From: Hyphomicrobiaceae bacterium
Lineage (GTDB): Bacteria > Pseudomonadota > Alphaproteobacteria > Rhizobiales > Xanthobacteraceae
Length of the DNA stretch: 64,000 bases
Assembly (NCBI GenBank): GCA_021324465.1
Contig: JAJPJB010000042.1
Coordinates: forward strand, 1 to 64,000
Direction of reading: 5' to 3'
Below the pieces are notes generated by a model that saw nothing but the letters and a program-made list of their open reading frames with translations, did not search any database and had not been told where the DNA came from. The first letter of the stretch is position 1, and each line of letters opens with the position of its first letter. The position numbers were made by a program, and so were the translations under genes. Below, in pieces: positions 34,962-45,042 of the stretch.

Positions 34962-36079
34962 CCAGAGTGACACAGATTCGACCCGATCGGGTGCGCGAGG
35001 CTCTTGCCGCCGCGGCTCTTGCCGCCGCGGCTTTGATCGCTGCAGCATTGGTCCTCTCGGAACCCGCAGCGCATGCAGCCGACGTGATTTTTCCGACAGG
35101 CTCGCGACTCGGGCTCATTCCGCCCGCCAGCATGGTGCCAAGCCGTAATTTCATGGGTTTCGAAGATCCCGACAAGAATGCGGCCATTCTCCTGACCACG
35201 TTGCCGGCGCAGGCCTATGCGCAGCTCGAAAAATCCATGATGCCCGATGCGCTGCGCAAGCAGGGCGTCGAGATCGACAAGCGCGAGCCAATTCAGCTCA
35301 GCCTCGGCAAAGGCTTTCTGCTCAGCGGCAAACAGACTGCCAACAATGCGCGCTACCGCAAATGGCTGCTGGTCGTGTCGGCAGGGGATATCACGGCGCT
35401 GGTCACCGTGCAGGTCCCTGAGCAGGACGCCACCTATCCCGACAAAGCGATGCGCGATGTTATCGCATCACTTGCGATACGTCCGAGTGTGCCCGACGCC
35501 GAGCGGCTCAGCCTGTTGCCGTTCAAAGTCGGCGATTTGGCCGGTTTCCAGGTCGAAGACGTCCTGCCGGGACGCGCTTTGATGCTGGTCGACAAGGCGA
35601 GCGAGACGACTGCCGACCGCGATGCCGATCAAGGCAAAGGCCAGGGCGAGACCGCGGACGACGCCCAAGGTCACATCCAGGAGCAAAGCAAACATCGCAT
35701 TGGCGGCCAGAGCAAAAACCAAGATGCCCTCGCCAACCCGCCAACTTTAAACGCGCGCTTCTTCATCGCCGCAATGCCGGGCGGCCCCGGCCAGCCGGAA
35801 GACCGCGATAATTTCGCGCGCGTGCTGTTCCAGCAGATCGGCGGCGTCAAGGATGTGCAGGTCACCGACGCAGAACCACTGCGCATCAACAATCAGTCGG
35901 GCTACGAAACCTTGGCCAAAGCCAAGGAATCGCAGAGCGAGACCGATGTCATGATTGTGCAGTGGCTGCGCTTTGGTACCGGCGGCTTCTTACAGATGGT
36001 CGGCATTGCGCGTGCCAACGTGTGGCCGGATATGTTTACCCGCCTGCGCACCGTGCGCGACAACATCGATCCAAAATAG
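34958..36079 (+). CDS. Exported protein of unknown function, co-transcribed with alkB
   Basis: A 373-residue protein with an N-terminal signal peptide (basic residues 1-14, then a long alanine/leucine core, cleavage likely after A-A-H-A near residue 41). Two conserved-looking regions (about residues 45-215 and 260-373) flank a hydrophilic linker rich in D, Q, E, G and K (residues 215-258). The C-terminal half has F-F-I-A-A-M-P-G-G-P and V-M-I-V-Q-W-L-R-F-G-T-G-G-F-L-Q-M-V-G. I do not recognise the family. It is likely periplasmic. The 4-base overlap with alkB shows translational coupling, an odd partner for a DNA-repair enzyme. It converges on grpE, with 10 bases between stops. Confidence 0.75.
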   Translation: MTRVTQIRPDRVREALAAAALAAAALIAAALVLSEPAAHAADVIFPTGSRLGLIPPASMVPSRNFMGFEDPDKNAAILLTTLPAQAYAQLEKSMMPDALRKQGVEIDKREPIQLSLGKGFLLSGKQTANNARYRKWLLVVSAGDITALVTVQVPEQDATYPDKAMRDVIASLAIRPSVPDAERLSLLPFKVGDLAGFQVEDVLPGRALMLVDKASETTADRDADQGKGQGETADDAQGHIQEQSKHRIGGQSKNQDALANPPTLNARFFIAAMPGGPGQPEDRDNFARVLFQQIGGVKDVQVTDAEPLRINNQSGYETLAKAKESQSETDVMIVQWLRFGTGGFLQMVGIARANVWPDMFTRLRTVRDNIDPK

Positions 36080-36089
36080 TCGACCGGCG

Positions 36090-36788
36090 TCAGCCAACCG
36101 CCTTCGCGTTGTCGTTGGTGGCGTTGTCGGCGGCCTGGGCCGGCGCGGTCTTGGGACCGCCCTTGGAAACGCCGACCAGCGCCGGGCGCAAAATACGTTC
36201 GCCGATCATATAGCCCGGCTGTACCACCTGCACAACGCTGCCTGCCGGCACGCTTGCATCCGGCACTTCAAACATCGCCTGATGCAAATTCGGGTCGAAT
36301 TTCTCGCCCTGCGGCGAGAACTGGCGAATGCCGTTCTTCTCCAGCGCCTTCAGCAGCTCGCGCTCTGTCAGATCGACACCCTCGATCAGCGCTTTGACGC
36401 CGCTTTCGGCGTTGGCGCGCATCTCCGGCGTTACCGCGTCGAGCGCGCGCCGCATATTGTCGGCAACCGCGAGCATATCGCGCGCAAACGAGGCCACGCT
36501 GTAGACTCGTGAATCGGCGATCTCGCGCTCGGTCCGCTTGCGCAGATTTTCCATTTCGGCGAGCGTGCGCAAGAGCCGATCCTTCAGGTCGGCATTTTCG
36601 CGCTCAAGCGCGGTGGAGGGCGCAGGACTTGGCTCACGATCTGGCGCCTGGCCTGAAGCCTGATTTGGCGCCTGACCCGAAGTCTGATTTGGCGGAGCAT
36701 TTTCGGCGGCGCCTGGCGCCTGATCCGGCGCGGCAGCCTCAGGCGGCGGGGCCGCTTCGTCCTCAGCGCGAGCGGTCTGTTCCGTCAT
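36090..36788 (-). CDS. grpE: Nucleotide exchange factor GrpE
   Basis: A 232-residue co-chaperone that releases ADP from DnaK. After a long N-terminal tail (residues 1-75) rich in A, P, E and Q, a coiled coil starts near [14 protein letters not shown], then R-K-R-T-E-R-E-I, and the C-terminal head has the family signature F-D-P-N-L-H-Q-A-M and V-V-Q-V-V-Q-P-G-Y. The ATG at 36788 (M-T-E-Q-T) is the typical start; a longer frame to 36896 is not. The tail contains a short imperfect repeat (N-Q-T-S-G-Q-A-P then N-Q-A-S-G-Q-A-P). hrcA lies 155 bases upstream on the same strand. A candidate sigma-32 promoter lies 80 bases upstream. Confidence 0.95.
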   Translation of the reverse strand: MTEQTARAEDEAAPPPEAAAPDQAPGAAENAPPNQTSGQAPNQASGQAPDREPSPAPSTALERENADLKDRLLRTLAEMENLRKRTEREIADSRVYSVASFARDMLAVADNMRRALDAVTPEMRANAESGVKALIEGVDLTERELLKALEKNGIRQFSPQGEKFDPNLHQAMFEVPDASVPAGSVVQVVQPGYMIGERILRPALVGVSKGGPKTAPAQAADNATNDNAKAVG

Positions 36789-36868
36789 CTGCGATCCCAT
36801 TAGTTCAGCGATACGAAAAACACCCAAATTTTCGGCAGCGGCAACCTCGGTCCGCGCCAATGTCGGGC

Positions 36869-36897
36869 ATATCAGGGCTGAAAGCGCAAAAATCAAG
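36869..36897 (-). promoter_or_regulatory. Candidate sigma-32 promoter of grpE
   Basis: On the minus strand, CTTG (36897-36894), 18 bases, then CTGATAT (36875-36869). The -10 has one mismatch to CYTATNT and the spacer is one longer than ideal. The location, about 80 bases before the grpE ATG, is right for a heat-shock promoter internal to hrcA-grpE. Confidence 0.45.
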
Positions 36898-36943
36898 CGG
36901 CCCGACCGGGAAGATCGGCGCAGAGAGAGACTGGAAAATGGCC

Positions 36944-38029
36944 TTAGCCGCCGAGCAGCTTACTCACCACCTTGGCCGTATAGTCCACCATCGGAACAAT
37001 TCGTGCGTAATTGAGCCGTGTCGGGCCGATCACTCCAAGCACACCGACAATATGGCCCGACGCATCGTGATAGGGCGCGACAATCGTGGAAGAGCCCGAC
37101 AGCGAGAACAGCTTGTTTTCCGAGCCGATGAAGACGCGCACCCCGTCGGCCTGTTCGGCACGGCCGAGCAAATCGATGACCTCGCGCCGGGTCTCAAGAT
37201 CATCGAACAGAAGCCGCACCCGCTCGAGATCCGCGATTGCTTTGAGGTCGTCGAGCAGATGCGCTTGACCCCGGACAATGAGCTTGCGCTCCTCGTTTTC
37301 ACCGCCCGACCAGCTTGCCAGGCCGTCGGCGACAATTCTCTGGGTGAGCTCGTCGAGCTGCGCCTTGCTCTCCTGCAGCGTCCGTTCGATCTCGCGCTTC
37401 ACCTCATCAAGCGTATGGCCGCGGATCCGCGCATTGAGAAAATTGGTCGCTTCGGTCAGCGCCGACGTCGGCAGGCCGACCGGTATGTTAAGCACGCGGT
37501 TTTCGACCTGGCCATCTTCCCCGACGAGGATCACGAGCGCTCGTTCCGGCTCGAGTCGGACGAATTCGATGTGTTTTAGGCGCGGATTCGATTTCGCGGT
37601 CAGCACGACGCCGGCGGCTCGGCTCAGACCCGAAAGCAAGCCAGAAGCTTCGGTCAAAACGGCTTCGACCGATTTGCTCTGCCCAGAGGCGGCGACCTGA
37701 GCTTCGATCGCCTTGCGGTCGCGTTCGGTGAGATCGCCGACTTGCATCAAGGCATCGACAAAGAAGCGCAAGCCGATTTCGGTCGGCAGCCGTCCGGCCG
37801 AGGTATGTGGCGCATAGACCAGCCCGAGCTGCTCGAGGTCCGACATCACATTGCGCACCGAGGCAGGCGACAGCGTCATCGGCAGAATGCGCGAGAGGTT
37901 GCGCGAACCGACCGGCTCGCCGGTGGCCAGATAGCTTTCGACGATCTGACGAAAAATCTCGCGCGATCGCTCATTGAGCTGCGCGAGGCCCTGCTGGTTC
38001 ACGCCAACCGGGAATTCATGACTGGCCAA
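36944..38029 (-). CDS. hrcA: Heat-inducible transcription repressor HrcA
   Basis: A 361-residue repressor that binds CIRCE elements, usually ahead of groESL. It has an N-terminal winged helix ([16 protein letters not shown], then [21 protein letters not shown] and [14 protein letters not shown]), then a GAF-like dimer domain with [12 protein letters not shown]. There is no ATG near the right place. A TTG at 38029 with GGAGGG nine bases upstream gives a start equivalent to that of relatives. GTG starts at 38065 and 38101 are alternatives. No CIRCE (TTAGCACTC-N9-GAGTGCTAA) was seen in the window. Confidence 0.92.
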   Translation of the reverse strand: MASHEFPVGVNQQGLAQLNERSREIFRQIVESYLATGEPVGSRNLSRILPMTLSPASVRNVMSDLEQLGLVYAPHTSAGRLPTEIGLRFFVDALMQVGDLTERDRKAIEAQVAASGQSKSVEAVLTEASGLLSGLSRAAGVVLTAKSNPRLKHIEFVRLEPERALVILVGEDGQVENRVLNIPVGLPTSALTEATNFLNARIRGHTLDEVKREIERTLQESKAQLDELTQRIVADGLASWSGGENEERKLIVRGQAHLLDDLKAIADLERVRLLFDDLETRREVIDLLGRAEQADGVRVFIGSENKLFSLSGSSTIVAPYHDASGHIVGVLGVIGPTRLNYARIVPMVDYTAKVVSKLLGG

Positions 38030-38056
38030 GTCTTGCGACCCTCCAAGTCTTGCGAC
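38026..38056 (-). repeat. Two 14-base direct repeats at the hrcA start
   Basis: On the minus strand GTCGCAAGACTTGG occurs at 38056-38043 and again at 38039-38026, period 17. The junction between them forms GGAGGG, a Shine-Dalgarno sequence correctly spaced for the TTG start in the second copy. Confidence 0.8.
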
Positions 38057-38120
38057 TTTCACCTGTGATGCGGCGCCGCAAGCGGGAACCCGCCTCAACA
38101 CCGCAAGCCAGCAAAATATA

Positions 38121-39497
38121 TCATCCTGCTGTCGCTATCGCACGGGGCGCGGTCTCGGCGCGCAGCAAGTCCATAAGCTTACGAACCGAACCGAATTCCT
38201 CCAGGCGATCGACGGCCTCGATGACCGCGCAGGCGTTTGCGTCCGACAGGACGCCCGCAGCATAGGTGCGGAACTTTTCTTCGATCTGGGCGCGCGACAG
38301 CGGATTCTCCGGCGCGCCAAGCGGATGCTCGCACTCTGCCGACAAGAGCGTGCCATCCACCATCTCGATGTCGACGACGGCCTGTGAGCCCTTAACCGTA
38401 GGATCGGCGCGCACCTGGACCCGTTGCGCGGCAAATGCTCGCAATCGCGAATCGTCATAGCGATCGCGCTCAAACTGCGCCAAGGTGAGCGCTCGATCAT
38501 GAAGGATGATGGCCGCGATGTAATGCGCGGACAACAGCGCCTCGAATTTGGCTTTGTAGGTGGCAAAGGCGCCATGCAGGTCAAAGGCGCTCTGGCTCAG
38601 CGCGACGCGAACCTGACGCACCTGGGCCGGACCGATCTTATTCCTCTCCACGAGATCGAACATGGCGGTGGCCAAGCCTTGAATGACCGTCGCTGACGGC
38701 CAGAGCCGCAGGGCGATTTGCTCAAGCTCAAAACGCTTGCCGAGTTCGGCAACAGCGAGACCGGGCAAGCCGCCATTGGCGTAGCTGTGGTAGAGACCGC
38801 CATCCTTGGCGGTGAGAAACTCGCGGGTGGCGACAAAATTTTGCTGCGCCAACAGGGCCGCCAGGAGTCCCGACAGCGCGCCGCGGCATTGATGGAATTT
38901 CACCGTCGGCGTGCCCCAGGCGGCATAGGTGCCGGCGGCCTGGCTGCCGGCCAGGCCGAAAGCGCGCGCCATGGTATCGGCATCGAATCGAAGCAGCGAA
39001 CCGACGGCGGCTGCCGCACCGAACGGGCCAATGATGCCTGGCCCATGCCAGCCGCGGGCACGAAATGCCGGATAATCGAGGCTGATGCCGATGCGGGTCG
39101 TCACTTCGCAGCCCGCGGCAATCGCGACCAAAAGCGCGCGCCCCGAAAGCCCGTCGCGCTCCGCGATCATCAGCGCCGGCGGTACGACTTCCGGTGTGAT
39201 ATGAGTCATGGTCGCGCGATGCACATCGCACATGGTGGTAGCGGTGACGAGATAAGCGTTCAGGAGCGTGGCGCCGGCGAGCGATAGATAGCCGCCGCCG
39301 ATCACGCTCGATTGGGCGCCTTGTGCCAACGCGGCGGCGAAGGCCGCGACCTGAGGGGTTTCCTCGCCGCGTCTGCCGGCGACCGCACAGGCCAGCGCGT
39401 CAAGCAAAAGATTCTTGCAATGGTCGCGCACTGACGGCGGAAGATCGTCATGAGTCAGCGTGGCGGCGAATGTCGCGATCGCTTGGGTCGCTTCCAT
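38121..39497 (-). CDS. MmgE/PrpD family protein
   Basis: A 458-residue protein of the 2-methylcitrate dehydratase/cis-aconitate decarboxylase fold. The N-terminal helical domain has [13 protein letters not shown], followed by [34 protein letters not shown] and [17 protein letters not shown]. The C-terminal part has W-P-S-A-T-V-I-Q-G. The frame extends to 39920, but the ATG at 39497 fits the family. Neighbours (hrcA, rph) do not indicate a pathway, and no methylcitrate cycle genes are nearby, so the substrate is open: a dehydratase or isomerase of a tricarboxylate-like acid. Confidence 0.85.
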   Translation of the reverse strand: MEATQAIATFAATLTHDDLPPSVRDHCKNLLLDALACAVAGRRGEETPQVAAFAAALAQGAQSSVIGGGYLSLAGATLLNAYLVTATTMCDVHRATMTHITPEVVPPALMIAERDGLSGRALLVAIAAGCEVTTRIGISLDYPAFRARGWHGPGIIGPFGAAAAVGSLLRFDADTMARAFGLAGSQAAGTYAAWGTPTVKFHQCRGALSGLLAALLAQQNFVATREFLTAKDGGLYHSYANGGLPGLAVAELGKRFELEQIALRLWPSATVIQGLATAMFDLVERNKIGPAQVRQVRVALSQSAFDLHGAFATYKAKFEALLSAHYIAAIILHDRALTLAQFERDRYDDSRLRAFAAQRVQVRADPTVKGSQAVVDIEMVDGTLLSAECEHPLGAPENPLSRAQIEEKFRTYAAGVLSDANACAVIEAVDRLEEFGSVRKLMDLLRAETAPRAIATAG

Positions 39498-39660
39498 AAC
39501 TGGCGCAAGCCTCCCGGATTCCAGGACAAGCGTAACGGCTGATCGCGCCGCGAGGCAACCGGTACCGCAACGGGCCTGCGGCATCGTTGCGTTTGGCGCC
39601 ATTGCACTGATGACCGCGGACCGCCTAAAAGACGCTTCATTCGGCAACCGGGAGATCTGC

Positions 39661-40374
39661 ATGCGGCCGAGCCGCCGACAGCCTGATGAGTTGCGCGCCG
39701 TCTCGCTCGAACGCGGCGTGGTCAAATACGCGGAGGGGTCCTGCTTCGTGAAATTCGGCGACACCCACGTCCTGGTCACCGCCACGCTCGAGGATCGGCT
39801 GCCGCCTTGGCTGAAGGGCCAGGCGCGCGGCTGGATCACCGCCGAATATGGCATGCTGCCGCGCGCGACACTTGAGCGGACCCGCCGCGAAGCTTCGGCG
39901 GGCAGGCAGAATGGCCGCACAGTCGAAATTCAACGACTGATCGGACGCAGCCTGCGCTCGGTCGTGGACCTCAAGGCGCTCGGCGAACGGCAAATCACCA
40001 TTGATTGCGACGTGATCCAGGCCGACGGCGGCACCCGCACGGCCTCGATCACCGGCGCCTGGATCGCGCTGCATGATTGTCTCGCCTGGATGAAGGCGCG
40101 GCAGATGATCGAGGCCGAGGTGCTGCGCGACCATATTGCGGCGATTTCCTGCGGCGTCTGCGCGGGCGTGGCGGTGCTTGACCTCGATTATGCCGAGGAT
40201 TCGCAGGCCGATACTGACGCGAATTTTGTGCTGACCGGCTCCGGTCATATCGTCGAAGTGCAAGCGACGGCGGAAAAGACCCCGTTTTCGGAAGAGCAGT
40301 TTTCGGCGCTGCTGGCGCTGGCGCGCAAAGGTGTCGCCAAACTGGTTGATTTGCAAAAGATGGCGGTGATGTGA
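39661..40374 (+). CDS. rph: Ribonuclease PH
   Basis: A 237-residue phosphorolytic exoribonuclease that trims tRNA 3' ends. It starts [12 protein letters not shown], with V-L-V-T-A-T-L-E, the phosphate-site R-x-G-R-T-type run ([18 protein letters not shown]), [14 protein letters not shown] and a late V-E-V-Q-A-T-A-E. It is divergent from the MmgE/PrpD gene; 163 bases lie between the starts. The stop overlaps the GTG start of rdgB, so the two are co-translated. Linkage to hrcA is typical of this order. Confidence 0.96.
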   Translation: MRPSRRQPDELRAVSLERGVVKYAEGSCFVKFGDTHVLVTATLEDRLPPWLKGQARGWITAEYGMLPRATLERTRREASAGRQNGRTVEIQRLIGRSLRSVVDLKALGERQITIDCDVIQADGGTRTASITGAWIALHDCLAWMKARQMIEAEVLRDHIAAISCGVCAGVAVLDLDYAEDSQADTDANFVLTGSGHIVEVQATAEKTPFSEEQFSALLALARKGVAKLVDLQKMAVM

Positions 40375-41012
40375 GCGGCCCTCCTCATCGTCGCATCACA
40401 GGCAGGCTCGTGATTGCGACGCATAATCCGGGAAAGCTCGCGGAGATGCGCGAATTGCTTACGCCCTATGGCGTCGACGCACTATCGGCGGGCGAATTGG
40501 GACTCAAAGAGCCTGAAGAAACCGGTACGAGCTTCGGCGATAATGCGCGAATCAAGGCGCAAAGCGTCGCCGAAGCGACGGATTTGCCGGCTTTTGCCGA
40601 CGATTCCGGCCTGGTCGTGGATGCGCTCGACGGCGAGCCGGGAATCTATTCGGCGCGGTGGGCCGGCCCTGATAAGGATTTTGCCAGAGCCATGCGCATG
40701 ATCGAAGACAAATTGCACGGGCGCGGCGCCCTCAGTCCTGACCGACGCAAGGCGCATTTCATCTCGGCACTTTGCGTCGCTTGGCCGGACGGCCATCTGG
40801 AGCAATTCGAGGGTCGCGTCGATGGCGTGCTGGTCTGGCCGCCGCGGGGCGACAAAGGCTTTGGCTATGATCCGATGTTCCTGCCCGATGGCCATAAGCG
40901 GACTTTTGGCGAAATGGCCAGCGAGGAGAAACATGGTCTTCCCCCGCGCGGCAGAGGTCTCTCGCATCGGGCCCGCGCCTTTCTGGAGCTCGCGGAGGCG
41001 TGCCTTGGGTAG
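40371..41012 (+). CDS. rdgB: XTP/dITP diphosphatase (RdgB/HAM1)
   Basis: A 213-residue house-cleaning pyrophosphatase for deaminated purine nucleotides. It has [14 protein letters not shown] (phosphate loop), [11 protein letters not shown] and [11 protein letters not shown] (catalytic Asp), then G-F-G-Y-D-P-M-F and L-S-H-R-A-R-A. It starts at GTG 40371, overlapping the rph stop by 4 bases (GTGA). It overlaps hemW by 8 bases at the other end, so rph-rdgB-hemW form one tight operon. Confidence 0.95.
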   Translation: MSGPPHRRITGRLVIATHNPGKLAEMRELLTPYGVDALSAGELGLKEPEETGTSFGDNARIKAQSVAEATDLPAFADDSGLVVDALDGEPGIYSARWAGPDKDFARAMRMIEDKLHGRGALSPDRRKAHFISALCVAWPDGHLEQFEGRVDGVLVWPPRGDKGFGYDPMFLPDGHKRTFGEMASEEKHGLPPRGRGLSHRARAFLELAEACLG

Positions 41013-42171
41013 CAGCGGCTCGGCCGGTAAGGAGGCGTTCGGCGTCTATATTCATTGGCCGTTTTGCCTATCGAAATGTCCGTATTGCGACTTCAACAGC
41101 CATGTCCGGCATGCGGCGATCGACGAGCAGCGCTTTCTGCGGGCGTTTCACCGCGAGATCGAAACGGTCGCCGAGCGGGTGCGCGGCCGCACCGTCTCGA
41201 CCATTTTTTTCGGCGGCGGCACGCCATCCTTGATGCAGCCATCGACGATTGCCGGTGTGCTTAATTCTATCGCCCGTCAGTGGCGCGTCGCAGCTGATGC
41301 GGAAATCACGCTGGAAGCGAATCCGACCAGCGTCGAAGCCACCCGCTTTCGCGGCTATCGCGCCGCCGGTGTCAATCGTGTTTCGCTCGGCGTTCAGGCG
41401 CTCGACGATCAGGTCTTGGCCGAGCTTGGGCGGCTGCATACCGCGCGGGAGGCGCTTGAGGCCGTCGGCGTCGCTCGCTTGGTGTTTGATCGCTATTCTT
41501 TCGACCTGATCTATGCGCGGCCGAACCAGACGCCCAAGGCTTGGGCTAAAGAACTCAAAGCTGCGCTCGCAGAGGCCGGCGAGCATCTTTCGCTTTACCA
41601 ATTGACCATCGAGCCCGAAACGCCGTTTGCTGCGCTCCACGCGGCAGGCAGATTGCAGTTGCCGGACGAGGACACGGCCCGCGCGCTTTACGATACGACG
41701 CAGGAGATCTGCGCCGCGCACGGCTTGCCGGCCTATGAAATTTCAAACCATGCCCGACCCGGCGCCGAGTGTCGGCACAATCTCGTCTATTGGCGCGCCC
41801 AGGAATATGCCGGCATCGGCCCGGGCGCGCATGGCCGGCTCGACATTGACGGCGAGCGCCATGCTACCGCGACAGCAAGACGGCCGGAGGCTTGGCTGGC
41901 GCTGGTAGAGGCGGAAGGCCACGGGATCACCAGTGACGAGGTGCTTTTGCGGGAGGAGCGCGCCGACGAGTTTCTTCTGATGGGGCTTCGGCTGTCCGAG
42001 GGTATCGAACTCGCGCGCTATGAGGCCATTGCGGGGCGGACCCTGGATCCCGCGCGCATTGCGACGCTGCGTGAGCATGGGCTGGTCGAAACGACAGAAA
42101 CAGGCCGCCTGCGCGTAACGATGCCGGGCTTTCCGGTCCTAGACGCGGTCGTCGCCGATTTGGCCGCGTAG
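41005..42171 (+). CDS. hemW: Radical SAM heme chaperone HemW
   Basis: A 388-residue radical SAM protein of the oxygen-independent coproporphyrinogen oxidase family; HemW members insert heme rather than oxidise porphyrin. The cluster motif is [18 protein letters not shown] (C-x3-C-x2-C). F-F-G-G-G-T-P-S-L follows, then I-T-L-E-A-N-P and N-R-V-S-L-G-V-Q. It lacks the extra C-terminal cysteine context of HemN. There is no ATG in place; a TTG at 41005 has GGAGG about seven bases upstream and is the best start. Last gene of rph-rdgB-hemW; converges with the LpoA-like gene. Confidence 0.92.
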   Translation: MGSSGSAGKEAFGVYIHWPFCLSKCPYCDFNSHVRHAAIDEQRFLRAFHREIETVAERVRGRTVSTIFFGGGTPSLMQPSTIAGVLNSIARQWRVAADAEITLEANPTSVEATRFRGYRAAGVNRVSLGVQALDDQVLAELGRLHTAREALEAVGVARLVFDRYSFDLIYARPNQTPKAWAKELKAALAEAGEHLSLYQLTIEPETPFAALHAAGRLQLPDEDTARALYDTTQEICAAHGLPAYEISNHARPGAECRHNLVYWRAQEYAGIGPGAHGRLDIDGERHATATARRPEAWLALVEAEGHGITSDEVLLREERADEFLLMGLRLSEGIELARYEAIAGRTLDPARIATLREHGLVETTETGRLRVTMPGFPVLDAVVADLAA

Positions 42172-42200
42172 GCACGGCTCCGATTTCATAAGTCGGCTTA

Positions 42201-43385
42201 CTATCCGGCCGGCGAGCCGCCGAAGCTTTTTGGTGCAGCGGCCACCACTTGGGCGCCGCCGGGCGCCACCCGCAGGACTGCAAGCCCGCGATCATTCGTG
42301 CCGTCGGGACGGAAGCGAAACAGCCCATCGATCCCCGAAAAGCCGGAGGGATTGGTCAGCGTTTCAGGCGAGAACCGGTTCGCACCCTGCGTCTTGACCA
42401 GGGCGGCGACCAAGGCCACCGCGTCATAGGCCAAAGTGGCAGTTCGGACCGGGTCCTGCTTGTAACGGGCGCGATAGCGCATGGTGAAGTTGCGGTACCC
42501 TGCCGCGTCAGGCGCCGCATACCAGCCGCCATCTAACGATGCGGTCGCATAAATTCGCGGATCGTCCCACAGTCCGGTGCCGAGAAGCTGCAGCCGTTTC
42601 ACATTGACGCCGTTACCGGCCAGGGCGGCGACAACATCTGGGACGGCGTCCCCGCCATCGGGAATGAACAGCGAATCGGCACGGGCCGACGCCTGGGCCA
42701 CGATCCTGACTGGATTCGCCATGCCACCTTTGTCGTGAGGGTAATGTTCCAGCGCGATAATTTGCCCGTTGTGACGCGCCACCGCCTGCTTGAGCGAGGC
42801 TTCCACCACCGCGCCATAGGCGTTGTCCGGGATGAGCGCCGCAAAGGAGTGCTTTCCGGTGGCGGCGGCATATTGAACGATTCGCTCGACGTCTGATTCC
42901 GGCAAAAAGCTCAAGAGATAGACGCCGCTTGCCGCGACATTTGCGTCCGTTGAAAACGCGATGACGGGGATGTTGCGCGCCCGCGCCACTTGCCCGACGT
43001 AAGTGACCGACTGTGCGAAAAGCGGGCCTAGGACGATTTCGGCCCCTTCGTCGATCGCCTGCTGGGCGCCAAGCCGGGCCGCCTCGGCTGTGCCGCCGTC
43101 GTCTTTCAGCAAAAGCTGCACATTCGGTTCTTTGAATTCCGCAATCGCCATTTCCGCAGCATTGCGCATGGCTTGGCCGGCGACACCCGCATTGCCGGGC
43201 GCGCTCAGAGGCAGAATAAGGCCAGCCTTGACCTGACCGGCGCCGATCGTCACGCCCTGTGGCGTCTGCGCACCGCTCTGCGCCGGCGGTGTGGCGGAAA
43301 GATATTGCGAATTCTGGGTGCACCCGGCTGCAAACAGGCCGGTCGTCGCCAAAAGCCCCGCAATCGAGCGGCGCCGCGTCGGCAT
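42201..43385 (-). CDS. LpoA-like lipoprotein, periplasmic-binding fold
   Basis: A 394-residue protein. The ATG at 43385 gives a compact lipoprotein signal (M-P-T-R-R-R-S, hydrophobic core, L-F-A-A-G-C with the lipidated Cys at residue 22). A GTG start 12 codons upstream is possible but puts the basic region too far in. The rest has a type I periplasmic-binding fold: V-K-A-G-L-I-L-P-L-S-A-P-G, I-V-L-G-P-L-F-A-Q-S-V and Y-D-A-V-A-L-V-A-A. Alphaproteobacterial members are usually called penicillin-binding protein activators, by analogy with E. coli LpoA, which also neighbours rsmI and yraN. Peptidoglycan regulation is an inference. Confidence 0.8.
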   Translation of the reverse strand: MPTRRRSIAGLLATTGLFAAGCTQNSQYLSATPPAQSGAQTPQGVTIGAGQVKAGLILPLSAPGNAGVAGQAMRNAAEMAIAEFKEPNVQLLLKDDGGTAEAARLGAQQAIDEGAEIVLGPLFAQSVTYVGQVARARNIPVIAFSTDANVAASGVYLLSFLPESDVERIVQYAAATGKHSFAALIPDNAYGAVVEASLKQAVARHNGQIIALEHYPHDKGGMANPVRIVAQASARADSLFIPDGGDAVPDVVAALAGNGVNVKRLQLLGTGLWDDPRIYATASLDGGWYAAPDAAGYRNFTMRYRARYKQDPVRTATLAYDAVALVAALVKTQGANRFSPETLTNPSGFSGIDGLFRFRPDGTNDRGLAVLRVAPGGAQVVAAAPKSFGGSPAG

Positions 43386-43608
43386 GGACGCCGACGCCAA
43401 AGGCTTCGATTGCGACGACACGGGCGGTTCTCCTCACGGCGCGGACAATAGCGCCAAGCCAATAGGCATCGCCAATCTGACATATTGGCGGCGAATCGTT
43501 AACCAAAGGAATGAACAGGACATTCCGGCGCGCCGGGGCCGGTTCGCGCGATGGCGCCGCGGCTTCGCCGTCATGACGCCAGAGCGCGGCGCGGCTAAAT
43601 TGGCGGCG

Positions 43609-44553
43609 ATGAGCAAGACCAACCAAAATCAGGCCGCCCCCGAGCGACAGCGGCGCTACACGCTTGCCGGTCAACGGATCTCGGCGCCAAAACTTGCGCC
43701 CGGCCTGCATATCGTCGCAACTCCCATCGGCAATCTCGGCGATATCACGTTGCGGGCGCTGGAAGCTCTTGCCGGTGCCGACGTGATCGCCTGTGAGGAC
43801 ACCCGGGTCACCCGTAAGCTTCTTGATCGTTACGGGATTGCGACGCCGCTAACGCCTTATCATGAGCACAATGCGGCGCAGGCAAGGCCGATGTTGCTGA
43901 ATCGCCTGCTGCAGGGCGCGAGTATTGCGCTGGTATCGGATGCCGGCACGCCGCTGGTGTCCGATCCGGGATTTAAATTGGTGCGCGCCGCGCAGGAGGC
44001 GGGATTGACCGTCACAACGCTGCCTGGCGCCTCGTCGCTCCTGGCTGCGCTGACGGTCGCTGGCTTGCCGACCGATCAGTTCCTGTTCGCGGGCTTTCTG
44101 CCGCCGAAACAAGCCGCGCGCCGTTCGCGTATCGCCGAGCTCGGCCATATTCCGGGAACGCTCGTCTTCTTTGAGACCGCACCGCGCATCGCTGCGGCGC
44201 TGGCCGATCTCGCCGATGGTCTCGGCCAGCAACGCCAAGCGGCGCTGTGTCGCGAGCTGACCAAGCTGCACGAGGATGTGCAGCGCGGCAGTCTCAGAGC
44301 GCTGGCGGACGCTTGTGCCGATAAGGAGCCGCGCGGCGAGCTTGTGCTGGTCGTCGCGCCGCCGCCGGCACGACAGCCCGCGAGTGCGGCCGAAATGGAG
44401 TCCTTGCTGCGCGAGGCGCTGTCGCGCGGATCAGTAAAGGATGCCGTCGATGAAGTTGCGGATTTGACCGGCCTGCCGCGGCGCGACGTCTATCAACGCG
44501 CGCTGGCGCTCGCCAAAACCGAAGGGCAAGCCAGCGATGGCACGCCGCGCTGA
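43609..44553 (+). CDS. rsmI: 16S rRNA (cytidine1402-2'-O)-methyltransferase
   Basis: A 314-residue SAM enzyme methylating C1402 in the ribosomal decoding centre. Family signatures are [32 protein letters not shown] and [17 protein letters not shown]-terminal helical domain follows. The ATG at 43609 (M-S-K-T-N-Q) is chosen; 43573 (M-T-P-E-R-G) is also possible. It is divergent from the LpoA-like gene and overlaps yraN by 17 bases. Confidence 0.95.
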   Translation: MSKTNQNQAAPERQRRYTLAGQRISAPKLAPGLHIVATPIGNLGDITLRALEALAGADVIACEDTRVTRKLLDRYGIATPLTPYHEHNAAQARPMLLNRLLQGASIALVSDAGTPLVSDPGFKLVRAAQEAGLTVTTLPGASSLLAALTVAGLPTDQFLFAGFLPPKQAARRSRIAELGHIPGTLVFFETAPRIAAALADLADGLGQQRQAALCRELTKLHEDVQRGSLRALADACADKEPRGELVLVVAPPPARQPASAAEMESLLREALSRGSVKDAVDEVADLTGLPRRDVYQRALALAKTEGQASDGTPR

Positions 44554-44944
44554 ACCGCTCAAGCCGCTCAAAGCCGCGCCGCGACCGGAACGCCTGGCGG
44601 CATTCAAGCTTGGCCTCTCGGCCGAAAGCCGCGCCGCCATGCTCTTAATCGCCAAGGCCTATCGGATTCTGGCGCGGCGTTGGAAAACGCCATTCGGCGA
44701 AATCGACATTGTTGCCCGCCGTCGCCGCACCCTGATCTTTGTCGAGGTCAAAGCGCGCGCGACCCTGGACGAGGCTGTGGAAGCCGTCACGGAACGTTCA
44801 AAGCAGCGCATCATCGGCGCCGCCGAGCTCTGGCTCGCGCACCATCCCGCCGACGCCGAGGGCGACATTCGTTTCGACGTGATCGTGGTCGTGCCGGGCA
44901 AGATCCCGCAGCATATCGTCAACGCTTTCGATGCCGGCCGCTGA
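44537..44944 (+). CDS. yraN: YraN-family (UPF0102) nuclease-fold protein
   Basis: A 135-residue protein with the restriction-endonuclease-like core of the YraN/UPF0102 family: [13 protein letters not shown], then [20 protein letters not shown]. The G-E-I-D and E-V-K residues fit a PD-(D/E)xK metal site. Family function is unresolved, with DNA-processing roles suggested. It starts inside the rsmI 3' end, so it is translationally coupled to it, and is followed after 98 bases by gshB. Confidence 0.9.
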   Translation: MARRAEPLKPLKAAPRPERLAAFKLGLSAESRAAMLLIAKAYRILARRWKTPFGEIDIVARRRRTLIFVEVKARATLDEAVEAVTERSKQRIIGAAELWLAHHPADAEGDIRFDVIVVVPGKIPQHIVNAFDAGR

Positions 44945-45042
44945 TTCACGCATGGCTGTAGCCCGCAGCGCAGAAATTGCGTAGAGCTTTGCCGCCACCA
45001 TTGCGGTGACCCGCCCCGTTGTCCCAAGAGCCGAAAGAAACA

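Noticed and set aside
36944-38120. CIRCE element near hrcA
   Set aside because: No TTAGCACTC/GAGTGCTAA pair was found; in this group it normally controls groESL, which is outside the window.
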